Origin: Dactylosporangium sp040605635
GTDB lineage: Bacteria; Actinomycetota; Actinomycetes; Mycobacteriales; Micromonosporaceae
Direction of reading: 5' to 3'
Assembly: GCF_040605635.1 (NCBI RefSeq)
Contig: NZ_JBEXDG010000011.1
Coordinates: forward strand, 1-64,000
DNA: 64,000 nt
The translations under genes and the position numbers were made by a program. The notes beneath the pieces were generated by a model that had not been told where the DNA came from, did no database searches, and saw only the letters and a list, made by a program, of their open reading frames with translations. Below are positions 17,463-27,717 of this stretch, one piece after another; within the stretch, counting starts at the first letter, position 1, and each line of letters opens with the position of its first letter.

Positions 17463-18836
17463 ATGGAGAAGACAGTGCGTTCACTTCACCCTGAATGCCC
17501 CGACCTGCTGAAGCTCGGCCCCAACCGCTTCGAGGCCGCCCTGCGTGCCGAGGCTGTCGCGGTACAGGAGGAGCAGAAGGCAACCCGGGACGAATATCTT
17601 GAGCTGGCCCGCCAGGAAGACGAGCAGGACGAGGGCAAGGGCGTCACCCGCCGGCGGTTCTTCGTCGGTGCGGCGGCCACCACGACCGCGCTCGCCACCA
17701 GCCAGTTCCTGACCACGCAGGCGTCCTTCGCGGCCACCCCGACCGGCACGCTCATCCACGTGTTCCTCTACGGCGGCGCCGACGGCCTCTCGCTGTTCGC
17801 CCCGATGAACGACGCCGTGCTGCAGCGGGTCCGGCCCAGCTTCACGCTGCCGGAGAACGGGTCGATCGCGCTGGACCGTGGCTTCGGCCTCAACCAGTCC
17901 TTCACGCCGCTGAAGAAGTACCTGGACGCGGGCCAGCTGGCCTTCATCCCGGCCGTCAGCGACCGGCGCCTGGACCGCAGCCACTTCGCCGCTACCGACA
18001 TCTGCCAGCTCGGCGGCCTCCCCGCCGAGACCGGCGGCATGGGCTGGCTGACCAACCTGGCCGACAAGCTCGGACCCGGCACCGCCTTCCGCGCCATCGG
18101 CATCGGCTCGACCCTGCCCCGCTCCCTGGTCGGCGGCGGCGGCGCGCTCGCGCTCAACAACGTCGGCTCCCTGAACGTGAACGGCGACGGCAAGTACAAG
18201 CAGCCCACCGTCGACGCGATCCAGAAGCTCTTCACCGGCACCAACCACCCGATCGAGGCCCCCGTGAAGGCGGGCATCGACGCGCTCACCCTGGCCTCCT
18301 CGCTGGCGCAGAAGGGCTACACCCCCACCGAGGGCGTCAAGTACGCCGGCGTGGGCAACGCCTTCAAGGAGCTCGCCCAGCTCATCAAGGGCGGCGCCAA
18401 CGTCCGCATCGCCACGATCGGCATGGGGGGCTGGGACACCCACGAGAACCAGGGCACCCGCGGTGGCTACGTCGCTCAGCACTACGGCGAGCTGGCCGCC
18501 GGCATGGCCGCCTTCTTCGACGACCTGGGCGACCTGGCCGGCAACGTCACCGTCATGGTCTCCACCGAGTTCGGCCGCCGCGTCGCCGAAAACGGCGGCG
18601 GCACCGACCACGGCAAGGGCGGCGGCGTCATCGTCCTGTCCGGCAAGAAGCTCGCCGGCAAGCTCCTCGGCACCTGGAACGGCCTCGGCACCCTCACCAA
18701 CGGCGACGTGCCCGAGATGAACAACATGTTCAGCGTGTTCGGCTCAGTGGCCCAGGGCCGCTTCGGCCTGACCGACGCTGAGGTCGGGCAGATCTTCCCC
18801 CGCCAGACCTACACGCCGGTCAAGATTTACGCGTAG
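17463..18836 (+). CDS. DUF1501-family protein with Tat signal
   Basis: 457 residues from ATG 17463. A polar N-terminal leader is followed by a twin-arginine motif TRRRFFVGAAATTTALA (about residues 61-77) with cleavage likely after SFAA, then the DUF1501 domain (LIHVFLYGGADGLSLFAP, DRSHFAATDICQ, GGWDTHENQG, STEFGRRVAENGG, TDHGKGG). The family resembles alkaline-phosphatase/sulfatase-like folds, but no reaction is assigned. The unusually long n-region before the Tat motif is notable. It forms an operon with the DUF1800 gene and is followed by a clear terminator. Confidence 0.9.
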   Translation: MEKTVRSLHPECPDLLKLGPNRFEAALRAEAVAVQEEQKATRDEYLELARQEDEQDEGKGVTRRRFFVGAAATTTALATSQFLTTQASFAATPTGTLIHVFLYGGADGLSLFAPMNDAVLQRVRPSFTLPENGSIALDRGFGLNQSFTPLKKYLDAGQLAFIPAVSDRRLDRSHFAATDICQLGGLPAETGGMGWLTNLADKLGPGTAFRAIGIGSTLPRSLVGGGGALALNNVGSLNVNGDGKYKQPTVDAIQKLFTGTNHPIEAPVKAGIDALTLASSLAQKGYTPTEGVKYAGVGNAFKELAQLIKGGANVRIATIGMGGWDTHENQGTRGGYVAQHYGELAAGMAAFFDDLGDLAGNVTVMVSTEFGRRVAENGGGTDHGKGGGVIVLSGKKLAGKLLGTWNGLGTLTNGDVPEMNNMFSVFGSVAQGRFGLTDAEVGQIFPRQTYTPVKIYA

Positions 18837-18854
18837 CTCCACCTACGCGTGTAC

Positions 18855-18890
18855 AGGGGCGGCTCCGGTCCCGGGAGCCGCCCCTTTCCT
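18855..18890 (+). terminator. terminator of the DUF1800-DUF1501 operon
   Basis: AGGGGCGGCTCC (18855-18866) pairs with GGAGCCGCCCCT (18874-18885), 12 bp with a 7-nt loop, followed by TTCCT. It lies 18 bp after the stop codon. Confidence 0.8.
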
Positions 18891-19710
18891 ACGCCGTGCT
18901 CCGCGCGGCTCGGCCCGCCGTGCACAACCCGGTTGATTGCTGGTGCCCACACCCCACCGATCCACCGGGTAACTGAGTTCCGCCGCCTGTCTGGCCACCA
19001 CTCACCGCAAGCGAATCCGCCGGCTCTCCCGTGCGACACGAGGCCCGGCTGCATCGGTGTCTTCGAGGGCGGCTCCGCTCTGCCTTCGTGTGCACCGCCG
19101 CCGCGATCGCGCGACGAGGCTCGGCTGAATCGGCGTCTTCGGGCTGGCCCTGGCGTGTTTTCGTGTGCACGGCCGGCGCTCTCGGGCGACAACGGCTCGC
19201 CTGCATCGGCATGCTCCGGGGCGCCCCTCGGCCTGCCGCCGACGCCGGTCCGGACAGCCGTGACCGCCTCAGGCTTTTCGTGTGCACGACCTGCATGCCC
19301 AGGGTCGGAACCGCTCCCCGTGCGCCGCGACGCCCTCGGCCCCCGTGCACCTGCAGGTCCCGATCCTGCGGGTCCCGATCCTGCCCGGCGTCAACCTCGC
19401 CATCCACATCCACGCCAACCACGCCCGCGGTCCTTCACCCCACTCGTCGCTGCGGCGGCGGGACACGCGTGCCACGACCGCCGTGCCTGGGCTCGTGCGC
19501 ACAACCTTCGTGGTCGACAGACCGACGTCGTGGTCAAGCCGACCGCGCGTCGTGGTCAAGCCCGACCGCGCGTCGTGGTCGAGTCGACCGTGCGTTGTGG
19601 GTCAAGGCCGGCGTGGGTCAAGACCGTCGTGCCTTGTTCGGCAGGACCGCCGTGCGGCAGGACCGCCGTGCCGGGCCGGCGGGGAAACGCCCGCCGCCCG
19701 GTCGGAGCGG
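18891..19710. repeat. repeat-rich spacer between the DUF1501 gene and acs
   Basis: About 820 bp with no supportable gene. The left part carries three imperfect units of about 75-115 bp, each ending TTCGTGTGCAC (19084-19094, 19160-19170, 19277-19287) and each containing a GGCTxxxCTGxATCGGxxT core. The right part (about 19520-19650) holds a 22-bp tandem repeat built on CGTCGTGGTCAAGCCGACCG, followed by two copies of GGCAGGACCGCCGTGC. Frames across it are open by composition but have no family features. Confidence 0.55.
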
Positions 19711-21675
<1,965 letters not shown>

Positions 21676-21825
21676 CGGTGATGGCTCCTCGATGTGGTCC
21701 AGCTCTCGCAAGCAGGCTAGTTGGGGGGTGTGACAGTTTGCGAGTGTTCTGCGCTGAGTGGCGCCTGTGGAGCGCCGGGCCTTCTGTAAGCATTGTTACC
21801 AGTAGAGGCACGATACCGTTTGCCC

Positions 21826-22569
21826 GTGCAAGCTGACCCACTCGCTCCGCTGTTGGATCTCGCCGACGTCCGGCCGGCCTTCGACTCGGCGCGCCAGGCC
21901 GTCGACGCGGCCATGCGCCACCGTGCCCTGCGCCGCTCCGGCGGGCCCGTCGCCGCCGAGGTGGCGCTGCGCTCGTCGGTCGCGAGTGCGGCCCTGGACA
22001 CGCACGGGTTCGACCTCGAAGGAGTGCGGGCGGGTGTGGTCACGGATCCGGTGGTCCATGGCGCGCTGCGGGCGACCGCCGCGTTGGACGGGCTTACGGC
22101 GACCTGGTCCAAGGCGCCCCGGCAGGCACTCGCCAGGCTCCACACGTTGATCGCGCGTGACGTGGTGCCGGAGGCGTCGCTCGGCCGCCCGGTCGGACCG
22201 CAGGCGGCGACCCGGTTGGAGGCGCTGTCCGCGATTGTGACCGGCGGCACAAAGGTTCCCGTGTTGGTGCAGGCGGCAGTCGTACATGGGGAGCTTCTGG
22301 CACTGAAAGCTTTTGAGGGGCCGAACGGAGTGGTGGCGCGTGCTGCGGCGCGACTGACCCTGATCGGCGGCGGGTTGGACCCTCGCGGCCTGCTGGCGAT
22401 GGACGTCGGGCACCGCAGCAGGGAGCCGGAGTATGTCGGTGCGGCCAACGCCTTCGCGACCGGCACCCCGGACGGCTTGCGCTCGTGGCTGCGCCACTAC
22501 GCGACCGCGGCCGAGCGGGCGGCGGAGGAGCTGGTCGAGATCTGCGACAGCGGCGTCTACGCACAGTGA
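21826..22569 (+). CDS. conserved actinobacterial protein, degenerate Fic-like fold
   Basis: 247 residues, almost all helical. The stretch HGELLALKAFEGPNGVVARA (about 158-177) resembles a Fic motif in spacing (HPFxxGNGRxxR) but lacks the catalytic His-Pro-Phe start and the second Gly, so AMP-transfer is unlikely. From memory, a gene of this type lies between acs and the HAD gene in related actinobacteria. GTG 21826 is preceded by TACCGT at -12 to -7, the spacing of a leaderless start. Function unknown. Confidence 0.7.
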   Translation: MQADPLAPLLDLADVRPAFDSARQAVDAAMRHRALRRSGGPVAAEVALRSSVASAALDTHGFDLEGVRAGVVTDPVVHGALRATAALDGLTATWSKAPRQALARLHTLIARDVVPEASLGRPVGPQAATRLEALSAIVTGGTKVPVLVQAAVVHGELLALKAFEGPNGVVARAAARLTLIGGGLDPRGLLAMDVGHRSREPEYVGAANAFATGTPDGLRSWLRHYATAAERAAEELVEICDSGVYAQ

Positions 22570-22811
22570 ACGGCGCCTCATACAGAGGCGCCGTCACACA
22601 CGTCCTACCGGGTTACCATGCGTGCACTTTTGAGTCCGTTGTCGGCGGTCCGTGCAGGAGCCGTCGCAACGCGCCTACCGCGGCTGATCGCTCGTGGGTG
22701 CCCGGTGGCCGTGCACGAGATCCATGTCGGGTCCCGCTCTTCTTTTCTACGCCGTGACCTCCACAAGCGGAAGTCCCCGGCGACAGAATGTGACGGATGG
22801 TGCTGGTGTGA

Positions 22812-23624
22812 TCATGCCGTGGTGATGGCTGCCTTGCTCCGGCGATGCTTGCTGTACAGGGCGAACGCGATTGCCAAGCCGACACCGACACCGATCGCGG
22901 CGGCCGTCACCGGCACCGCCGGCCGCTCCCGCAGGCGACGGCCGAGGGGGATCGGATGGCGGAACGCGAGCATCGGCCAGCCGCGCTCGACGGCGATCTT
23001 GCGAAGTCCACGGTCGGGATTGACGGCCGTCGGATGTCCGACGAGGTCCAGCAGGCCCGCGTCCGTCACCGAGTCGGAATAGGCGAAACAGGTGGCGAGG
23101 TCGTAATCGCGCTCGGTCGCGAGCTCCTTGACCGCCACGACCTTGTTGGGCCCGGCGGCGTAGAAGTCGACGGCGCCGGTGTAGCAACCGTCGTCGCCGA
23201 TGACCATGCGGGTCGCGACGATGTCGGTGACACCCAGCTGCTCGCCGATCGGCCGCACCATCTCGTCACCCGACGTCGAGACCAGGACCACGTCGCGGCC
23301 GGCGGCCCGATGCTCCTCGATGAGCAGCACGGCCTCCGCGTAGATGTAGGGGCTGATCAGCTCCTCGAGCGTCTCCCGCACAATCTGCCGCACCTGCTCG
23401 GCGCGCCAGCCTTTGACCAGGGCCGCCAGGTAGTCCCGCGTCTTCGCCATGGTCTGCTCGTCGGAGCCTCCGCCGACGCGGAAGAGCAGCTGTGCGTAGG
23501 CGCCTTTGATCACGTCGCGGCGGCTGATCAGTCCATCGCGATAGAACGGTCGACCGAAGGCCAAGGCGCTTGACTTGGCGATCACCGTTTTGTCCAGGTC
23601 GAAAAACGCGGCGCTACGCCCCAC
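22812..23624 (-). CDS. HAD-IB family phosphatase, SerB-like, membrane-anchored
   Basis: 270 residues from GTG 23624. HAD motif I is FFDLDKTVIAKSS (nucleophile Asp9, acid Asp11), motif II VLVSTSGDE, a conserved Lys in PNKVVAVKELA and motif III YSDSVTDAGLL, matching the HAD-IB/phosphoserine-phosphatase-like group. A C-terminal hydrophobic helix (about 240-262) followed by KHRRSK would anchor it to the inner face of the membrane. It corresponds in position to Rv3661 next to ssd in mycobacteria (from memory). TACACT ends 8 nt before the GTG, suggesting a leaderless transcript; the alternative TTG at 23633 has no RBS. Confidence 0.88.
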   Translation of the reverse strand: MGRSAAFFDLDKTVIAKSSALAFGRPFYRDGLISRRDVIKGAYAQLLFRVGGGSDEQTMAKTRDYLAALVKGWRAEQVRQIVRETLEELISPYIYAEAVLLIEEHRAAGRDVVLVSTSGDEMVRPIGEQLGVTDIVATRMVIGDDGCYTGAVDFYAAGPNKVVAVKELATERDYDLATCFAYSDSVTDAGLLDLVGHPTAVNPDRGLRKIAVERGWPMLAFRHPIPLGRRLRERPAVPVTAAAIGVGVGLAIAFALYSKHRRSKAAITTA

Positions 23625-23855
23625 GGCGGGCAAGTGTAGCGTTGACAGTCAGGGCGTGGGGCCCAGACCTGCGAACCCGGCTGTGGATCACGCTGGGCAT
23701 AGGGTTGATCACTCATGATTACCGCAGGGTGAAATATTGATTGGTGTTCCGGGCGTGTTGCGGGCCGGTCCTACTCGACGTATGGCGGTCCACTCAGGCA
23801 TGCTTATGTTTGCGACGAGGTTTCACCTCCACGCGACAACGACCCGTTATTGACT

Positions 23856-23952
23856 CTCAGCGGTTGCACCCCCCGTAGCCGCTGAGTGGGTTCGGCTCGA
23901 CCCCCCCGGAGCCGAACCCCCGGCGACCCCCGTCACCCCCCGGCGGGGGTCG
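23856..23952 (+). ncRNA. candidate structured RNA: three tandem GC hairpins
   Basis: Hairpin 1: CTCAGCGG (23856-23863) with CCGCTGAG (23879-23886). Hairpin 2: GTTCGGCTC (23890-23898) with GAGCCGAAC (23909-23917). Hairpin 3: CGACCCCCG (23924-23932) with CGGGGGTCG (23944-23952). All stems are perfect and each loop contains a C-run of four to seven. Being between divergent genes they are not simple gene terminators. The strand is a guess, based on the plus-strand terminator at 24128-24152. Confidence 0.4.
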
Positions 23953-24127
23953 TCCCCTTTGTATCTCAACGGGCGCATGGCCTTTCGCTTGCTGGCCCCA
24001 CTAATGGTCGGGTTATGGAGCATTGACGCCCGATGCTTTGTTGAGCGTTCACAAAGTTCGCGTCTTCGACCGTTTTGACACTGCTTGGAATTCCGCTGGT
24101 ACGACCCAGCGAGCCCGATGCCGTTTT

Positions 24128-24152
24128 CGGACCTATTTGTCCGGACTTTTTT
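24128..24152 (+). terminator. intrinsic terminator upstream of ssd
   Basis: CGGAC (24128-24132) pairs with GTCCG (24139-24143), then a run of six T (24147-24152). The U-tract is rare in this window. It would end a plus-strand RNA about 140 bp before the ssd start. Confidence 0.5.
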
Positions 24153-24291
24153 AGCAGATCCACTGCGGGCGGTAGGGGCTGTCCACAAGCGGCCGGTTAT
24201 CCACAGAAGCGGGTCGACGGTCGAGCGGCGGAGGCCGTGTCGGAGCCATGGTGTGCGGGTCCACCAGCCCGACTACCCCGTGGAGCACGTT

Positions 24292-25374
24292 GTGGCACGA
24301 CATCGACCACTGCTCGTCACCGACGACATCGACCTGCTTGACGACGTGCTCAGTCTCGCCGCCGGCGTCCCGCTCGACGTCGACGTCGAGCCCGGCCCAG
24401 AGCCTGCCCGGGCACGATATCCCGAAGCGCCGATCGTCCTGATCGGCGACGCCGCGGCGCAGGCCTGCGCCCAAGCCCACCTGCCCCACCGGCGAGGCGT
24501 CGTCCTGCTCACCCGCGACCAGCGACTGGACCGGGCCATGGCGCTCGCCGACGCGGTCGGCGCCGAGCAGATCGTCAGGTTCCCCGACGGCGCCGCATGG
24601 CTCATGGACCGTCTCGCGACCGTCGCCCACGGGCACGCCGTCACGGCCGCCGCCCGCGGCAGGATCCTCGCCGTCCTCGGCGGTCGCGGCGGCGCGGGCG
24701 CCAGCGTCCTCGCCGCCGGCCTGGCCATCACGGCCGGCAATGTCGGCCTCAGGTCCCTGCTCGTCGACGCCGATCCCCTCGGCGGCGGCGCCGACCTCAT
24801 CCTCGGCTGGGAAGACATCGCCGGTCTGCGCTGGCCGGCACTGGCCGCGACGAGCGGCGCCGTCGACCCGCCCGCGCTCGTGTCCGCGCTGCCCAGCCGT
24901 GGCGACGTGGCCGTGCTGTCCTGCGACCGCGGCCAGCCCGGCGGTCTGTCCGAGGACGCGATGGCCGCCGCCCTCGACGCCGGCAGCCGCGGCCGCGACC
25001 TCGTCGTCACCGACCTGCCCCGATCCCTGGACGACGCGGCCGTCCTCGCCCTGCGCGCCGCCGACCAGGTGCTTCTCGTCGTGCCCGCCGAGCTGCGCGC
25101 CTGCGTCGCCGCCGCCCGGGTCGCGGCGACCGTCACGCCCCACACCGACGAACTGCGGCTGGTCGTCCGCGGCCCCGCGCCGGGCCGGCTGCGCACCAAG
25201 CAGATCGCCCGCTCGCTCGGCCTGCCGCTCGCCGGCACCCTGCGCGCCGAGCCCGACCTCCCGCGACGGCTGGAGCAGGGCACCCCACCCGCGGGCAACG
25301 GCCGCGGCCCCCTCGCCCAGCTGTGCCGCCGCATCATCGGCGACCTCGGCCTGACCAACGGAGCAGCGGCATGA
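24292..25374 (+). CDS. ssd: septum-site determining protein Ssd (CpaE/MinD-like ATPase)
   Basis: 360 residues from GTG 24292 (GGAG 6 nt upstream). The N-terminal pseudo-receiver-like segment (RPLLVTDDIDLLDDVLSLA) is followed by a MinD/ParA-type domain with a deviant Walker A, VLGGRGGAGAS (about 128-138), then LLVDADPLGGGADLILGWED and LVVTDLPRSLDD. This is the Ssd/CpaE organisation that heads Tad pilus operons; in mycobacteria Ssd also affects division. GTG 24253, with its own GGAG, is a possible longer start. The stop overlaps the next ATG by 4 bp (ATGA). Confidence 0.88.
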   Translation: MARHRPLLVTDDIDLLDDVLSLAAGVPLDVDVEPGPEPARARYPEAPIVLIGDAAAQACAQAHLPHRRGVVLLTRDQRLDRAMALADAVGAEQIVRFPDGAAWLMDRLATVAHGHAVTAAARGRILAVLGGRGGAGASVLAAGLAITAGNVGLRSLLVDADPLGGGADLILGWEDIAGLRWPALAATSGAVDPPALVSALPSRGDVAVLSCDRGQPGGLSEDAMAAALDAGSRGRDLVVTDLPRSLDDAAVLALRAADQVLLVVPAELRACVAAARVAATVTPHTDELRLVVRGPAPGRLRTKQIARSLGLPLAGTLRAEPDLPRRLEQGTPPAGNGRGPLAQLCRRIIGDLGLTNGAAA

Positions 25375-25463
25375 GCACACGTCTCGATCGGAGCACTGGA
25401 GTGCGGATCGGGCGGCGGTGCGGCTCGTGCCGTCGTCGGAGCGAAGCGGAGGTGACGGCATGA
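25371..25463 (+). CDS. 30-aa coupling ORF between ssd and tadA
   Basis: Starts at ATG 25371, which overlaps the ssd TGA, and ends at TGA 25461-25463, which overlaps the tadA ATG. The peptide is Arg/Ser-rich and ends RRRSEAEVTA. Its last codons contain the GGAGG that serves tadA. The same C-terminus and DNA core (CGGAGCGAAGCGGAGGT) recur three times between nadB and nadC in this window. It may be translated merely to couple ssd and tadA, or the peptide may have a role; it is also absent from most Tad operons as far as I recall. Confidence 0.55.
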   Translation: MSTRLDRSTGVRIGRRCGSCRRRSEAEVTA

Positions 25464-26746
25464 GCGCGTTGATGCTCGATGAGCGCACCAAGCCGGCGTC
25501 CGGCGGGCGGCTCGTGACGGCCGGCGGAGGGGCCGTCACCTTGCCGATCGACGACTTCGTCGAGCGCGTCCGGCTGCGGATGACCGTCAACAGTGTCGAG
25601 CCGACACCTTCGGCGGTGCTGGCATCGGTGCGCGCCGAGCCCGGTGCGGCGCTGCTCGGAGAAGGCACCCTGCGGCAGGTCGCCGACCGGCTCATCGGCG
25701 AGATGATCGGCGCGGGCGGGCTCGCTCCGCTGCTCGCCGACCCGGCCGTCACCGACGTCCTGGTCAATGGCATCGAGGTGTGGGTCGATCGCGGGGGCGG
25801 GCTGCGCCGGGCCACGGGCCAGTTCGGCGACGCGAGCGAGGTGCGCCGGCTGGCCCAGCGGCTCGCCGCGAGCGCCGGGCGGCGGCTCGACGACGCGTCC
25901 CCGTTCGTCGACGCGCAGCTGGCCGACGGCACCCGGCTGCACGCGGTCCTGCCACCGATCGGCCGTGAAGGGCCATATCTGTCACTGCGGACGTTCCGGC
26001 GGCAGACGTTCACCATGGACGAGCTCATCGCCCGCGGCACGTTCGACCCGGGTGCGGCCCGCCTGCTGGCGTCGATCGTGGCGGCACGGATCCCGTTCAT
26101 CGTGACCGGCGGCACGGGCACCGGCAAGACCACCGTCCTGGCGGCCCTGCTGTCCCTGTCACCGCCCGCCGAGCGGCTCGTCGTCGTCGAGGACGCAGCC
26201 GAGCTGCGGCTCGCCCATCCGCACGTGGTCGCGCTGCAGTCACGGTTGTCCAACGTGGAGGGCGCGGGCGAGGTCACCCTGCGGGACCTGGTGCGACAGG
26301 CGCTGCGGATGCGTCCGGACCGGCTGGTCGTCGGCGAGTGCCGCGGCGCCGAGATCGTCGACCTGCTCGGCGCGCTCAACACCGGCCACGAGGGCGGGGC
26401 GGCGACCCTGCACGCCAACTCGCCGGCCGACGTGCCGGCCCGGCTGGAGGCGCTCGGGCTGCTCGGCGGCGTGCCACGGGCAGCGCTGCACGCCCTCATC
26501 CATCCCGCGTTGCGGGTCGTCGTGCATCTGCAGCGTGACTCCGACGGCACGCGGTATCTCAGCGAGATCTGCGTCCTGGACGCGCATCCGGAGCAGCGGA
26601 CCACCGTCGTGCTCACCGCCTGGCGGCGCGGCACCGGCCGGGCAGCCGCCGCCGACCAGCTGGAGATGCTGATCGACGACCGGGGTGTCACGCCGCCCCG
26701 GCCGTCGGGTCCTTGGCGGTTCGTGCCGGGGAAGGGCTGGCAATGA
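25460..26746 (+). CDS. tadA: Tad/Flp pilus assembly ATPase TadA (CpaF/VirB11-type)
   Basis: 428 residues from ATG 25460 (GGAGG 7 nt upstream). Secretion-ATPase motifs: N-terminal domain with LLADPAVTDVLVNG, Walker A GGTGTGKTT (about 217-225), Asp box VVVEDAAELRL, His box and Walker B RMRPDRLVVGECRGAE, then TGHEGGAATLHANSP. It powers assembly of Flp-type pili at the inner membrane. It is shorter than some CpaF proteins because the N-terminal region is compact. Coupled to both neighbours by ATGA overlaps. Confidence 0.94.
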   Translation: MSALMLDERTKPASGGRLVTAGGGAVTLPIDDFVERVRLRMTVNSVEPTPSAVLASVRAEPGAALLGEGTLRQVADRLIGEMIGAGGLAPLLADPAVTDVLVNGIEVWVDRGGGLRRATGQFGDASEVRRLAQRLAASAGRRLDDASPFVDAQLADGTRLHAVLPPIGREGPYLSLRTFRRQTFTMDELIARGTFDPGAARLLASIVAARIPFIVTGGTGTGKTTVLAALLSLSPPAERLVVVEDAAELRLAHPHVVALQSRLSNVEGAGEVTLRDLVRQALRMRPDRLVVGECRGAEIVDLLGALNTGHEGGAATLHANSPADVPARLEALGLLGGVPRAALHALIHPALRVVVHLQRDSDGTRYLSEICVLDAHPEQRTTVVLTAWRRGTGRAAAADQLEMLIDDRGVTPPRPSGPWRFVPGKGWQ

Positions 26747-27717
26747 GCGCGATCGACCTGGCGCTGGCCGTGGGCGGGGCGATGACCGTCGCCTGCGGAC
26801 TGCTCCTGCTCCGCAGGCGTCGCACGCGAGCGCGGCTCGACCGGCTCTCCCGGCACCGCAGGACCGCAGGCACCCGCCGCCGATGGCCGACGGCGGAGCG
26901 GTTGCCGGCCGTGCTCGTCGAGCGGCCCGGCGCGGCCGTCACCGCCGGCGGTGCGGTCACGGGCGGCATCGGGCTGCTGGCCGGTGGCCCGGTCGCAGCC
27001 GTGCTGGCCGCGGCATATGTGTCGGTCGCCATGATCGGTGTGCGCCGGCACCTGTTGCGGCGGGCGGCCGACCAGGCTGTCGCGGAGCTGCTCGACGGCA
27101 TCGAGGACGCCGTCGGCGACCTGCGGGCGGGCGTCGTGCCCTTCACGAGTGCCGCGCCCTATCCGGGTGGGGCCGACGTGGAGCTCTATACCTCACCCTC
27201 CCCGGTCCGCCAGTGGGCCCGGCACACCAGTGAAAGCGGTCTCGGAGCGACGGTCCGCCGGATCTGGGAGGCGTCCGACACCTCGGCAGCCGACAGCGGC
27301 TCGGCGGGCGGGTCGGCGTCGGGTGATCAGATGCCGTCCGCGCGGGCCGCCCGGCGGGAGAGCGCGGCCGTCTCTGTCGCGCTGGCCAGGCTCGAGGCCG
27401 CGCACAGGGTCAGCGAGGCGCTAGGCACGCCGCTCGCCGACCTCCTCGACCAGGTCGAGGCCGACCTGCGCGCCGGGCAGGCGCTGCGACTCAACCTCGC
27501 CGCGCAGACGTCCGGGGCGCAGACCACGACGACGTTGCTGGTCGGTATGCCCGCGGCCGGGTTGTGGCTCGGCGCCGGCATCGGGGTCGATCCCGTCGGT
27601 CAGCTGCTGCACACACCGCTCGGTGCGGCCTGCGCGATCGTCGCCGTCGCATTGCAGTGCGCCGGGCTGCTCTGGACCGGGCGGATGGTCCGGTCCGTCG
27701 TCGAGGAGGTGCGGTGA
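26743..27717 (+). CDS. tadB: Tad pilus inner-membrane protein TadB
   Basis: 324 residues from ATG 26743 overlapping the tadA stop. Membrane helices lie at about 2-20, 70-95, 260-285 and 290-312, with a cytoplasmic T2SSF-like domain between. RVSEALGTPLADLLDQVEADLRAG resembles the T2SSF motif region. Residues 125-215 contain a low-complexity Ser/Ala/Gly insertion (ASDTSAADSGSAGGSASG). Role: with TadC, the inner-membrane platform of the pilus machine. Identification rests on topology and operon position. Confidence 0.85.
   Translation: MSAIDLALAVGGAMTVACGLLLLRRRRTRARLDRLSRHRRTAGTRRRWPTAERLPAVLVERPGAAVTAGGAVTGGIGLLAGGPVAAVLAAAYVSVAMIGVRRHLLRRAADQAVAELLDGIEDAVGDLRAGVVPFTSAAPYPGGADVELYTSPSPVRQWARHTSESGLGATVRRIWEASDTSAADSGSAGGSASGDQMPSARAARRESAAVSVALARLEAAHRVSEALGTPLADLLDQVEADLRAGQALRLNLAAQTSGAQTTTTLLVGMPAAGLWLGAGIGVDPVGQLLHTPLGAACAIVAVALQCAGLLWTGRMVRSVVEEVR

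Larger units (their letters stand above)
23625..24291. other. non-coding spacer between the HAD gene and ssd
   Basis: About 670 bp between divergent genes with no credible coding frame and lower GC than the flanks. It contains three consecutive hairpins (23856-23952), a possible -35 TTGACA at 24075-24080 with TACGAC at 24100-24105, and a factor-independent terminator (24128-24152) before the ssd start. This arrangement fits a small RNA or an attenuated leader. Confidence 0.5.

Noticed and set aside
15361..17583. A 740-codon minus frame opposite DUF1800
   Set aside because: Sense strand has a recognisable DUF1800 domain and operon context.
24151..27051. A 966-codon antisense frame across ssd, tadA and tadB
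   Set aside because: Spans three well-supported genes and has only low-complexity Arg/Gly/Ser content.
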